NCBI GenBank assembly: GCA_025363605.1
Contig: JANYDO010000079.1
Span: 1-35,767, forward strand
Reading direction: 5' to 3'
Source: Candidatus Kapaibacterium sp.
Lineage (GTDB): Bacteria > Bacteroidota > Ignavibacteria > Kapaibacteriales > UBA4661
DNA: 35,767 bases
Shown piece after piece: positions 10,271-20,300 of the stretch. The translations under genes were made by a program, and so were the position numbers. Position 1 is the first letter of the stretch; each line of letters opens with the position of its first letter. Below the pieces are notes generated by a model. That model worked only from the letters and a program-made list of their open reading frames with translations, had not been told where the DNA came from and searched no databases.

Positions 10271-10312
10271 AAAAAACCACTCGTGCGGGAGCTATCTCCG
10301 CAGAGTGGTTTT
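10271..10312 (-). terminator. Strong rho-independent terminator after copy 2 gene
   Basis: A long stem pairs AAAACCACTC with GAGTGGTTTT, continues inside as TGCGG(G)AG/CTCCGCA after a single mismatch, and closes on a CTAT loop. Read on the minus strand it is followed by a run of seven T residues. It lies about 70 bases past the stop codon of the minus-strand gene ending at 10384 and upstream of the next gene's promoter candidate, so it should separate the two transcripts. The U-run on the plus strand is weaker. Confidence 0.9.
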
Positions 10313-10383
10313 ATTTGATTTGCAACTATTTTTCACAACATTTTGTGAGCAAAAACTGCGCACAAAAACAGCATGAAATCGTC

Positions 10384-13300
10384 TTATCGTCGTACTTGCA
10401 CACGCTCGGTCAAAATCGCCGCCGGAGTACGCAAAATGACAAAGTACGTCCCCGTCGGAAGGTCGTTGACCGGCACAGAAGCAACGTATTCGCCTTTCGC
10501 ATGGTCGCTGTCGGCAATAATCTTCATCACTCTTCCGAAAACATCCACAAGCACCAACTGGGCGAATGTTTGCTCTTGAATGGAATAGGTGATTTGCCCC
10601 ACATCCGGCACCGGATTCGGCTGCATCGCGCTCAGAGTAGCACTCGTAGTAGCTCGCGCTATGAGCCGTGTTCCGCCTGCCCGCGAGACCTTCGCCGCAA
10701 AACTTCCGGCACGCAATTCTTCTACAAATATCAAGCGTTCGCCCTTAAATGGCGTGGGAACAACCGTTGTGGGCAGGGAATCAACACCAAAACGGAAGTA
10801 TTCCAGTTCAACGGCTGTTTGGGTCGTCTCACCCGCCACTGCTCTGCATGGAAAACGCACTATGACACTATCGCGCAGAAGTGCCGTAATATCACGAACA
10901 TTAATGGTAGCGAATGTGACGCTCACACGCTGAAGGCTATTCGACGGATCTGCATTGGAAAGTGCTTGAAGCGGCGGAGCAATTGCTCCCAGTGCCAGCA
11001 CTTGCCTGTGAAAGCGAATAATGGTGCTGTAGGAAAGCGGAAGATTTTGCACAAGATTATCAAGGCTGATATTGCTCCCGGTCACGTTGGCAATATACAA
11101 CTCCATCGTCAACGACGTGCCGGGCGGCAGTGATTCTTGCCCACGCGCGGGGCGAACGCCAACGGTAATACCAATATCCCTGCCACTCCGCTCATTTCGT
11201 GCAAATGCTTTCACTCGCGCGGTGAGCGTATCGAAATAGACCGTTTCGCCTTGCGAGGTGGTCTGTATGAATCGAGCGAAATACTGGAGGGTTGCCGTAA
11301 TACTGCCTTCATTCATAGGAGTACAGGTCACAATCACTGACGAGGATGCCCCTGAGTTGATGTACAAAGGGCTACGAATGCTATCAACGGCAAAACCATT
11401 GGCATTACCGATAATCTTTGCACCCGTGATAATCACTCGCGTCGAAACGCCGCCACGATTGCCGACATAGGCAATGGTTTGGGCAGTCTTACCGACACGA
11501 ATAGTATCGAAGTTCACGTCTTCTGCTTTAATGGGCGTTCCACGCCCCACGAGCACATTTTCCAAACGAACGCTACTGGTGTCGCCGGTGGGGAGAATAT
11601 ACTTTACTGTCACGGCAGCCGACTTCGTGCCGGGACTGCGAGGCGCAAAGGTAATACCGCGAATGGAAAATGTCTGCCCTGCTCGCAAGCGCAAGCCGCG
11701 CACATCGAGCGGAATTCTAAAGCTAAATTCATTATCGTTACCATCCACATCCTGAATCGTGAGGTCTTGGTCGGTAAGATTCGTCAAAAAGGCAAAATCC
11801 GAAACGGATTCACCTAAGACCACATTGCCAAAATTGACCGAACTGACGGCAACAGCACTGCCGGGCGGCGCTGTCACAAAACTGTTTAAGACCGACCACG
11901 CACTGGCAATGTTCACACCGTTTAACGCCCTGACACGCCAATAATACAGCGTAAGCGGCTGTAAGCCCTCCAGACGTGCATTGATGGTCGTCAACGTCGT
12001 ATCGGCAGAGCGCACCGATGCGGTGGTGGCAAGAAGCGAGAAATCGCGGAGCTGCGAGACCTGCACTTCGTAGAGAATCGCATTGTCCACGCGCGTCCAT
12101 TGCATCGTGGGATTGAACGCAATGAAATTCGCACCGTTTTGGGGAAACACAAGGTCGGGCGCTTGGCTTGGCGGGCGAGGCTCCACCGCATGGACACGAA
12201 TCGGACGAGAATAGAGCGTAAGTTTATCTACGAAGCGATTGGTAATCGCACAGACGTAAGAACCGGTATCTTGCGGCATGAACTGCTCAACCCGATAGCC
12301 AATCGTCCCCGACGTAGCACTAACTCGCACACCATTCTTCAGCCATTCGTATTGATTATCACGTCCCGATACAGCAATAGCCAGAAGCATCGGATTACCG
12401 ATAACGACACCAGTATCTCGCACTGCGCCGAGGCTGTCTTGGGGAACGTAGGTAAAATCCGTAACAGCAGCATTCGTCAGTAAATCCCCGAATTGAAGAT
12501 TATTGCCCTGCACCGCCAGTGCCGAAAGAATAGCACTCATGCGGGGCAGAGAGGTGAAGCGATTGTAGGACAGCCCCAACGTTTGCAGATTACGAAGCGC
12601 ACCAAGCTGCGCCGGCACTGTCCCGCTAAAACCATTACTGTCCAAATACAACGTTTGCAAAGAATCCAGATTGCCAAGCGTTCCGGGAACAATTCCCGAA
12701 AATGCATTATTCCGCAGGGACAAGAAGCGTAAACGGCGAAGATTGCCCAGATCGGAAGAAACAACACCCGAAAAGCTATTCCGACCAATGTCCAACGTCT
12801 GTAAATTCGGCAATGCAGGCAGTATGCGCATGATGCTTTCACCCGTCAACTGATTATTTTCAATAAGAAATTCTTCCAGTTGTGTAAGCGAACGGAATGT
12901 TTCCGGCACTTCACCTGTGAGTTTATTCCCCCCAAGCCAAAGGCGGCGAAGCGCGTTTGCGGCGGTCAAGCGCTGTTGATTAGTATTTTTAGAAGAAGCG
13001 TTTGCCGCCACAACGACCGTTGCGACGGTTGCATTACCCAGCGACTCAGGAATCGTGCCTGTGAGTTGATTACGGTGCAAATAGAGTGATTGCAATGCAT
13101 TGGCATTACCAAGTTCCGGCGGAATAGTGCCGATAAACGCATTTTGCCCCAAATCCAAACTCTGTAATTGTGGCAAACTGCCCAGACAAGGCGGTATCGT
13201 ACCGCTGAGTCCGTTTTGGTTCACGTTAATTTCTCGCCCATTGGTCATAGAACAGAGCGATTGCGGCAGCACACCCGACAGACGATTACGGTCAGCAATC

Positions 13301-16300
13301 AGAACACGCAACTTCGGCAATACGCCAATACTGTCCGGTAGAGCGCCCGTAAACTGGTTTCCTCCCAAACGCACCTCTTCCAGCGTTTTGACCGATGGAA
13401 TCCATTGTGGAAATACCCCCGTAACGCCGTTATCCGTGAGATCCAGAATACGCAACGCCGTGAGTTCGCTCACAATTTCGGGTAGCTGCCCGCGAAGATT
13501 GTTGTCCGGCAGCCGTATTTGCGTAACGCGCCCACCCTCAACCGTAACGCCTGTCCATTCAGAAACAGGGTCAGCAGAGAGCCAGCGATTGGTGGCGCTA
13601 TTCGTCCAAGCTGCGCCACCTAAACTATCGTAGAGAACACGCAAAATCGAGGATTCATATTCAATACGGGATAACACCTTTAGCTCCTGCTGAGACTGCG
13701 CTGTGCCTCGCGCTCCTGTTATTCGGATAACTCCCGTCGAACCTGCGCCCACGACTGCCGTCAGAACGGAATCAGAAAGTACCGAAAAGCTGGTGGCAGG
13801 AGTATTACCAAAAACAACAGCCGTCGTGCCGTTAAAATTCCCACCGCGCAAGGTAACTGTTGCACCGGAAACGGCAAAACTGGGCGTAAAACCGATAATG
13901 TAGGGTGAAGGGATAATCGTCATGCGCAGTGTGGAAGTGGTCGAGCCACCAAGCGTCGTGATACTCATCGTGCCACTGGTGTTCAGACGCGAGACCCGCA
14001 CAAGCAGCTCTGTCGGCGAAACACTTTGGACAATATCTGCTCGCCCACCGCCGATGGTAACTTGTTGTACGCCCGTCAGAAACTGCCCCCGCACTTGTAC
14101 GATTGAGCCGAAGGTCGCACTGAGTGGTGTAATGGAGGTAATAACAGGCGGTACGGATGTCACAATAAACGATGTGGTCGTCGTTGCTGTTCCTAAGGTA
14201 CTCGTAACAAAAATTGCCCCTCGCGTGGTACGAGGCGGCAATGCCCCCACGACAGCGAATATTTGCGTCGTCGAGACAAGCGTTACGCTCGTAGCATTTG
14301 TTCCGGCGATACTAACCACGACATCACTGGAAAAACCACGACCAGCAATGCCGATAAGCGAACCGGCAGTACCGAGAATCGGGCTAACGTCTGTGATTGC
14401 TAGCGCAGGCTGCACCTCGAAGCGAGTGCTAGCCGTCGTTGTACCGCCGGGCGTGACAATGCGTAGATTCGACGTTGTTGATCCCAGAAGCGGCAGGCGA
14501 ATGGTCATTTCGGTTGAGGACAAGACCGAGACAATGGCAGTGCTAACGTTTCCAATCGTTGCCTGAGTTGCATAGAGCAAATCGCGCCCGCGCACAAGCA
14601 GCGTCGAACCTGCAACCGCGCTGGATACGGGTTGCCCATTAAAGAATATTCCCGTGATATTGGGTTGCGGAGAATAAAAGAATATGGTTGCCGTCGTTGC
14701 CTCGCCTCCGGGTGTACGCAGAACGATTGTTCCCGTCGAACCGCCCAATATGGCAACACTGACCTGCGTGGGGTAATTGACCGTTATTGATTGTACGGGA
14801 GTACCACCGATAAGAACACTGCTGGTTTGTAAGAGATTTGTGCCGGTAATAGTGATAACCGAGCCACGACTGCCGATACTTGGTGTGAAACTTGTGATGG
14901 TCGGAGGAAAGAAAAACGAAAAACTATCGGTCGTAGTGGCTACCCCGCCAAGCGTTCCCAAGCGAATAGCCCCCGAAACATCACGGTTCGGGCAGCGAAC
15001 CTGTACTAAAGTGTCATTGCGCGTCACAATCGGTATCACCTCCCCGCCAAACGTCACCGATGCGGTCGAGGAAAGATTACGTCCGCGTATAGTAACCAGC
15101 GTATTAAAACCACCGTTCAAAGGAGTAATCAAGGCAATACGCGGCGGTGGCGCATAGACAAATGTGGAGGGCGAAAAGGCAGTGCCGCCGATAGTGACGA
15201 CGCTCACCGCACCCGTCGAGCCATTATTGACCGTTGCGCGAATAACAGTCGGTGCGACGATTTCAAAACTTTGTGCAGGCGTGCCACCGAAAAACACCTG
15301 CGTTGTCGTAGAAAGATTCAATCCGACAATCGTTGCAACAGTAGAATTTCCGCCTGTCGTCGGCGTAACGCTCGTAATCAAAGGAAGCGGTGTAGCATTG
15401 CCGACAGCAAAAAATGATGGTCCCACAGCACCGACGACAAAAATGTTACTCCGCAAGACTGTTCCGGTAAAAGCGCTACTAATCATGGAGAATGTGGCAT
15501 TCGTGGCATTGGCTCCGGCAAAAACAGAACTTGAAACAAAGAAAGGAGCCGTAGTACGAGCTGCAGTCAGAACAATTTGGGAATAATCTCCCGCAAGTGC
15601 AGGTTGCACCTGCCAGTAGCTATTGCTCAAAGAAGCCAAACCGATTCCGAGCGTTCCTGTTACCAGCCCAGTCATTGCCTCTACGATAATGCCCGGATTA
15701 CCTGCACCCGTTGTAGCATCGGAAATATTAACCGGAAGATAATTACCTAGTTTTCCGACGGGAAAGAAGAACAGCGATGTACCATTTTGATTTGCCCCTA
15801 CACGCCGAAGCATTTGCCCCAACACAAAGGATGCCGCCGAGCCGCCCTGCACGGCACTCAAAGAGGGTGTTTCGATACGAACTTGCGGAGCAGACAGATA
15901 CCCCTGCTGGAGAGAAAGAAGTGTCGTCAAGGAAAGCGTCACGGCACTGGTCAGTGTTGCGCCGGGACGATTCAGGGTAAGGCTTGCAAGATTATTTGCC
16001 CCGCCCTGCCAGAGAAATTCTCCCGTGATAGTGCCTGTGCCGCCAAGCGTGATACTTGCGCCCCCGGGACCGGAATTATCCTGAAACTGCGAACCGGCAA
16101 TAAAGGTGATGTTTCCATTCCACGTCAGCGAACCGGCTTTAATGTCAATAATGCCCGTCGAATTTGCGGTAAATGAGCCATTTTGCGAAAGCGCAAAGCC
16201 CGTACAGTCCAGCGTACCTGACACTATCAAGGAACCGTTAATTGTTTTGGCACTACTGAGTTGCAGCGTTGTGTTCAGAACAATCTGCACATCTCCCGGC

Positions 16301-17145
16301 ATAGACGAAGGCATTTCACCATCGGTAACGACTGCTCCGGTGGCATCGTATTGCAATAGCGCGTTCGGTGTTCCAGTTTGATATTGAAATGTACCGGCAG
16401 CAGCAGTGACAATACCTGTTCTCCGAAGAAAGATAGTGCCGGGCGACAGAACGACTGTATTGGCTCCGCCACTAAAGACATGGTTCTGCGCTCCGCAATC
16501 AAACGTACCGCGTTGAATAGTCAGCGAACCGGAAAGCGTAATACCATTATCCATTTGAAGCGCTCCGGCAGTACCGGGATTTTGATTATTAACCGTAATA
16601 GATTGTGCTGCGGTAATGGCTGTTCCCGTAGCAAAACCGGAAATTTGCGTCAGTGCAGCAGCATTAAAGGTATAACTGGCAGTAGGACTGAAGGTGCGCG
16701 TTCCCGTCACTTGTACCACGCCGCCGTTGATACCGCCTGTGTGTGCGGTCAGAAGTGATGCACCGGTTTGAAGATCGAAATCACCGGCTCCGATAACCGC
16801 AAATGCTTGGCCGTCAAACGCTCCGCCTGTTTGTACTTGCACTATCACTCCGGCAGCAATGGTGAGATTAGCAGTAATGACGGCTGTGCGACCGCTTGGC
16901 ACAAGGAATCTATCGGTTGCCGTTGTGAAATTTGCAGGAGTGGCTCCACCACCTGCCAGAATGGTATTCCAACTTGCAAGGAGCGTCGCGTCGCCGGATT
17001 GGTAGAAATAATCTACCGCAAGAAGGCGCGATGTCGGCACAAGACACGTCAATATGGTGAGGAATACCAGCCTACATAGTGACGAATGCAGTACCGAGCC
17101 TTTCCAAAAGTCAGCGGGCGGGGTTCGATGGTTCAATGCAAGCAT
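10384..17145 (-). CDS. Giant T9SS-exported TIG/LRR surface protein, copy 2
   Basis: Predicted secreted or surface-anchored protein of 2253 residues, the shortest of three tandem paralogues. The ATG at 17145 is the only upstream Met; it gives a basic n-region and hydrophobic core (about residues 22-43), but no purine-rich ribosome site precedes it. Residues about 44-580 are one beta-solenoid-like unit ending in a module with FPVGKLGNYLP and SYWQ. Seven TIG repeats follow (about 582-1148), then an LRR N-cap with GGAAWTN and WTGVTVEGGRVT (from 1162), about a dozen plant-type LRRs (1212-1558), a YVPQDSLG cap, an Ig-like domain (1565-1652), an Fn3-like domain (1662-1758), two HYDIN-like beta domains (1762-1985), a cohesin-like domain (1988-2118), an SRAGGTRLI linker and a T9SS type A sorting domain (2168-2253). 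A surface binding role is inferred from architecture. Confidence 0.9.
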   Translation of the reverse strand: MLALNHRTPPADFWKGSVLHSSLCRLVFLTILTCLVPTSRLLAVDYFYQSGDATLLASWNTILAGGGATPANFTTATDRFLVPSGRTAVITANLTIAAGVIVQVQTGGAFDGQAFAVIGAGDFDLQTGASLLTAHTGGINGGVVQVTGTRTFSPTASYTFNAAALTQISGFATGTAITAAQSITVNNQNPGTAGALQMDNGITLSGSLTIQRGTFDCGAQNHVFSGGANTVVLSPGTIFLRRTGIVTAAAGTFQYQTGTPNALLQYDATGAVVTDGEMPSSMPGDVQIVLNTTLQLSSAKTINGSLIVSGTLDCTGFALSQNGSFTANSTGIIDIKAGSLTWNGNITFIAGSQFQDNSGPGGASITLGGTGTITGEFLWQGGANNLASLTLNRPGATLTSAVTLSLTTLLSLQQGYLSAPQVRIETPSLSAVQGGSAASFVLGQMLRRVGANQNGTSLFFFPVGKLGNYLPVNISDATTGAGNPGIIVEAMTGLVTGTLGIGLASLSNSYWQVQPALAGDYSQIVLTAARTTAPFFVSSSVFAGANATNATFSMISSAFTGTVLRSNIFVVGAVGPSFFAVGNATPLPLITSVTPTTGGNSTVATIVGLNLSTTTQVFFGGTPAQSFEIVAPTVIRATVNNGSTGAVSVVTIGGTAFSPSTFVYAPPPRIALITPLNGGFNTLVTIRGRNLSSTASVTFGGEVIPIVTRNDTLVQVRCPNRDVSGAIRLGTLGGVATTTDSFSFFFPPTITSFTPSIGSRGSVITITGTNLLQTSSVLIGGTPVQSITVNYPTQVSVAILGGSTGTIVLRTPGGEATTATIFFYSPQPNITGIFFNGQPVSSAVAGSTLLVRGRDLLYATQATIGNVSTAIVSVLSSTEMTIRLPLLGSTTSNLRIVTPGGTTTASTRFEVQPALAITDVSPILGTAGSLIGIAGRGFSSDVVVSIAGTNATSVTLVSTTQIFAVVGALPPRTTRGAIFVTSTLGTATTTTSFIVTSVPPVITSITPLSATFGSIVQVRGQFLTGVQQVTIGGGRADIVQSVSPTELLVRVSRLNTSGTMSITTLGGSTTSTLRMTIIPSPYIIGFTPSFAVSGATVTLRGGNFNGTTAVVFGNTPATSFSVLSDSVLTAVVGAGSTGVIRITGARGTAQSQQELKVLSRIEYESSILRVLYDSLGGAAWTNSATNRWLSADPVSEWTGVTVEGGRVTQIRLPDNNLRGQLPEIVSELTALRILDLTDNGVTGVFPQWIPSVKTLEEVRLGGNQFTGALPDSIGVLPKLRVLIADRNRLSGVLPQSLCSMTNGREINVNQNGLSGTIPPCLGSLPQLQSLDLGQNAFIGTIPPELGNANALQSLYLHRNQLTGTIPESLGNATVATVVVAANASSKNTNQQRLTAANALRRLWLGGNKLTGEVPETFRSLTQLEEFLIENNQLTGESIMRILPALPNLQTLDIGRNSFSGVVSSDLGNLRRLRFLSLRNNAFSGIVPGTLGNLDSLQTLYLDSNGFSGTVPAQLGALRNLQTLGLSYNRFTSLPRMSAILSALAVQGNNLQFGDLLTNAAVTDFTYVPQDSLGAVRDTGVVIGNPMLLAIAVSGRDNQYEWLKNGVRVSATSGTIGYRVEQFMPQDTGSYVCAITNRFVDKLTLYSRPIRVHAVEPRPPSQAPDLVFPQNGANFIAFNPTMQWTRVDNAILYEVQVSQLRDFSLLATTASVRSADTTLTTINARLEGLQPLTLYYWRVRALNGVNIASAWSVLNSFVTAPPGSAVAVSSVNFGNVVLGESVSDFAFLTNLTDQDLTIQDVDGNDNEFSFRIPLDVRGLRLRAGQTFSIRGITFAPRSPGTKSAAVTVKYILPTGDTSSVRLENVLVGRGTPIKAEDVNFDTIRVGKTAQTIAYVGNRGGVSTRVIITGAKIIGNANGFAVDSIRSPLYINSGASSSVIVTCTPMNEGSITATLQYFARFIQTTSQGETVYFDTLTARVKAFARNERSGRDIGITVGVRPARGQESLPPGTSLTMELYIANVTGSNISLDNLVQNLPLSYSTIIRFHRQVLALGAIAPPLQALSNADPSNSLQRVSVTFATINVRDITALLRDSVIVRFPCRAVAGETTQTAVELEYFRFGVDSLPTTVVPTPFKGERLIFVEELRAGSFAAKVSRAGGTRLIARATTSATLSAMQPNPVPDVGQITYSIQEQTFAQLVLVDVFGRVMKIIADSDHAKGEYVASVPVNDLPTGTYFVILRTPAAILTERVQVRR

Positions 17146-17195
17146 CGTGGTAGGAGAAAAAATGAAACAGAAGCAAGATAAAAGTTATAAATGAA

Positions 17196-17226
17196 AACAG
17201 ATAATGGTACACAAGTGAGTGACAAA
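17196..17226 (-). promoter_or_regulatory. Bacteroidota-type promoter candidate, copy 2 gene
   Basis: Minus strand: TTTG (17223-17226), exactly 19 bases, then TATCTGTT (17196-17203), against the consensus TTTG-N19-TAnnTTTG. The -7 box has two mismatches in its TTTG half. It ends 51 bases before the start codon at 17145. The -33 box lies in the arm of an inverted repeat. Confidence 0.4.
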
Positions 17227-17299
17227 AGCAAAGGCAAAACGGGACAATCGTCATACAATGACGAATACATCACGCCTACACGAGCCTTTGCCTATTGTC
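17221..17299. repeat. Nested inverted repeat between copies 2 and 3
   Basis: Outer arms are 17221-17235 and 17284-17299: GACAA plus GCAAAGGC on one side pairs with GCCTTTGC plus TTGTC on the other, 13 matched pairs with a small internal bulge. Inside the 48-base loop a second perfect stem pairs TCGTCAT with ATGACGA around a 3-base loop (17248-17264). Neither stem is followed by a T-run, so this is not a classic terminator. It could be a structured RNA end for the upstream gene, a regulator site (it overlaps the promoter candidate), or a small palindromic element. Confidence 0.55.
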
Positions 17300-17397
17300 A
17301 GCTTTTCTATTATCCGGCTATCGCCTTTTCATCCCCAAAAACCATACCATTTTTACCAACGCCTGAACGCCGAAGGGAAAAATCATCTACGGAAGAG

Positions 17398-20300
17398 CTA
17401 TCGTATCACCTGCAATCGTTCCGTTATTACCTCACTCCGTGGGGTCTTCATCCGCACCAGATAGGAACCGCTTGCCAGATGGGATGTTTCTAAGCGCAGC
17501 GAGTGCGTTCCGGCATCGTAGTATGCCCCATCGGAAACCATCACGGTCATACCTTGCAGCGTCAACACTTCAAAGTTACATATTCCCGCCGCCAGCACGA
17601 TAAAAGTCAATTCAACCGAGTTGTCGGAAGGATTCGGACTGAGGGCAAGCACACTGCTTGTCGTACTCGCAATCAAGCGCTTGCCGCCTGCACGTGAGGT
17701 GCCGGAGGTAAAGGGTGCAAATGCAACAGTGTCTGCACTGAGGTAGCGTACCGTTACTTGAGAAATCTCGCCCGTGTTCGTTGCTACCGAAGAGGTATCC
17801 CATTTGAAATTATTTTCTACTTTTAGCACTGTTGCATCCGTACTTCCTGCTACAACGCGGCATCGAATCCGCATCAGAATCGGTTCCAACTGTTTTTTTT
17901 CATCATTGGGGAGCCAGCGAGTGGGCGGTATGGTGTACGTGACGAAGTCTCCATTGGAGAGACCAGCTCGCACAACGCCATCTTCCGCCAGTGGTATCAG
18001 CACTTGCCTATTCAGCGTAATCGCACCCGTAAATACCGGATTCCCCACTTTGTAGAGTTGGGTTAAGGTATCAGGAAACGTCTTTTTGGTCTGATAATCA
18101 ATTCTTGCCAGCCGAAGAGCCAGCGATACGATGCCGCCCGGTGCCACGTAATTCTGTTCTGCTGTGAGAACCGGGACAATGGTTACGTCGTTAGAATCCG
18201 GTTTGCGAACACGCACTACCATCGGTACAGACAATGTGTCGGCAATCGTGGAGGAGCCAATGGCAGAATTTACCTGAACGGCAAAACGCAGCGCTCCGCG
18301 TATCGTCGCAGGCGTGGGGTCGCTTGTCAGCGCACAATTGACATTCACAAAAGCACTTTCATTCGGCTTCAACGAAATCGGCTTGATAAACAGGTCGCTC
18401 AGTCCGAAGCGAGCTTTGCTGCTATTCTCTGAACTTGCTCCAACGCTTGTAGCGATTGTCAACTCCATACTCGTCACATTCGTGAGCTGTATGCTTTCTG
18501 TTTTGGTCAATCCTGCGGTCAATAATCCAAAATCTACTTCCGCGCCGTTCAAAACAAGCGCCCCTCCCGCACCCGAAAGCACACTGGCAAACGACAATTC
18601 CGTCGGAACATTACTACCGGATGATGCCACCGTGTAGCCCACCACCACTGATGCCGTCTGCTCACCAACACTTGTGGGTGTGAAGCGCACGTTCACAACA
18701 ACCGTGCTATCCGGCTCCAAACGAACGGCACTCGTAAGACCGCCTGACTGGAATTGTCCTTGCGGTTGCGTGCTTTGCTCCTGAAGGCGTACACTTTGGA
18801 TAATCACTGCCACACTGCTTAAATTCTGCACAGTAATTGTACGCTCTACCGTTTTGCGAAGAATCACACGACCGAAACTGACGGTTTCTACGTTCACCGT
18901 GCGTCCGGCGGGAATTGTGGTAAATCGCCCCACCTCCGACCATGTGCCCGGCAAACCCTCACTCAACGCCCGCACTCGCCAGAAGTATGTGGTCAGATTC
19001 TCCAGTGCTTGTGTGAGCGCAAGGCGTGCGCGGAAGGGGTCATTGACAGTTTGCCGCACAATCATATCGGAAAAATCACTTTTGCTAGAGACTTCGACCT
19101 CGTAACTACTGGTAAACGCCGTAGTAGACCAAACAAGTGTCGGCGTGATGCTGATGCTCTGCGCTGCCAGTTGCGGTGTGATAAGGCTTGGACGGTCGGA
19201 AGGCGCTTGCGGAGGCAATGCACGAAGCGAGAGGACACGCCGAATAAGCGTCAGCTGCGTAGCATTGCGATTACGAATGTAACACGTGTATTCGCCAGTG
19301 TCCGACCGCGCAACGCGGTCAAGTTTAAGCAGCGAATCCGTCGCTTGGGTTAGTAATCGTGAACCTTTATACCATTGGTAATCATTGAAAAATCCACCCA
19401 CCGTACCGGAAACGCGGAATGCCGAAAACACTCGCACAACAGTATCCATGCGCTCCAGAACACTATCTTGCGGAGAATACACGGCAGCGCGGCTACTGGC
19501 TACGTTGCGTTCCAAACTTTCAAATGTCAATGCATTAAAAGCAACATTCACCGAATCCAGCGCTATACCACTTGTTCTGCGGAGCTGCGGTAGCGCTCTG
19601 AGACGATTATTTGCTAACGACAAACGTTTTAAGGCAGCGAGATTCTGCACCGAATCGCTGAGGCTTGCGAGCGCGTTACTATCCAGCCACATCGTCGTAA
19701 GTGCGCTCAAACGCCCGATTTCAAGCGGTACTGCGCCGGAAAAATTATTGGCACGAAGCGAAAGCGTTTGCAACTGTTTCATATTGCCCCAATACGTCGG
19801 CAGCACGTCCGAAAGCTGATTGCGACTGAGGTCGAGGGTTTGCAATGCGGTCAGATTGGCAAAGGATAGCGGGAGGTTACCGGTCAATCGGTTCTGCGAA
19901 AGATTTATTGTGGTGAGAGCCACGCACTGCCCCACACTTGCCGGAATGATGCCCGAAAGCCGATTGCGACTGAGGTCGAGGCGGCGCAAACCGGAGACGC
20001 TTTGCAGCGAAGGCTCTCCGTGCTTATCTCCTGAAGGAGCACGTTCGGCGAGAACAACCGTGGCCTGCGTACCGAGCGTTTGTGGAATCGCACCCGTGAG
20101 CTGATTGCCGGAAAGCACAAGTTCGCGCAGTGCCGTCATAGAGCCAATCGAGACGGGAATACTATCGCTCAAAAGGTTTTCACTCAGATTAAAAATCTCT
20201 ACTCGTTTCAAATCACCGACACAGCTCGGAATAGCACCCGAAAAACCGTTTGAGTCCAGACGTACTTCGCGCAGATTCGGTAAATTGCACAGCCCGCGCG

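Noticed and set aside
10231-11133. Plus-strand open frame of 300 codons crossing the terminator into the copy 2 C-terminus
   Set aside because: It runs through the strong terminator hairpin and the sorting-domain coding of copy 2; composition is Arg/His/Cys-rich, as expected of an antisense shadow.
13922-14566. Plus-strand open frame of 214 codons opposite TIG repeats of copy 2
   Set aside because: Same antisense-of-TIG pattern, no start signal or domain.
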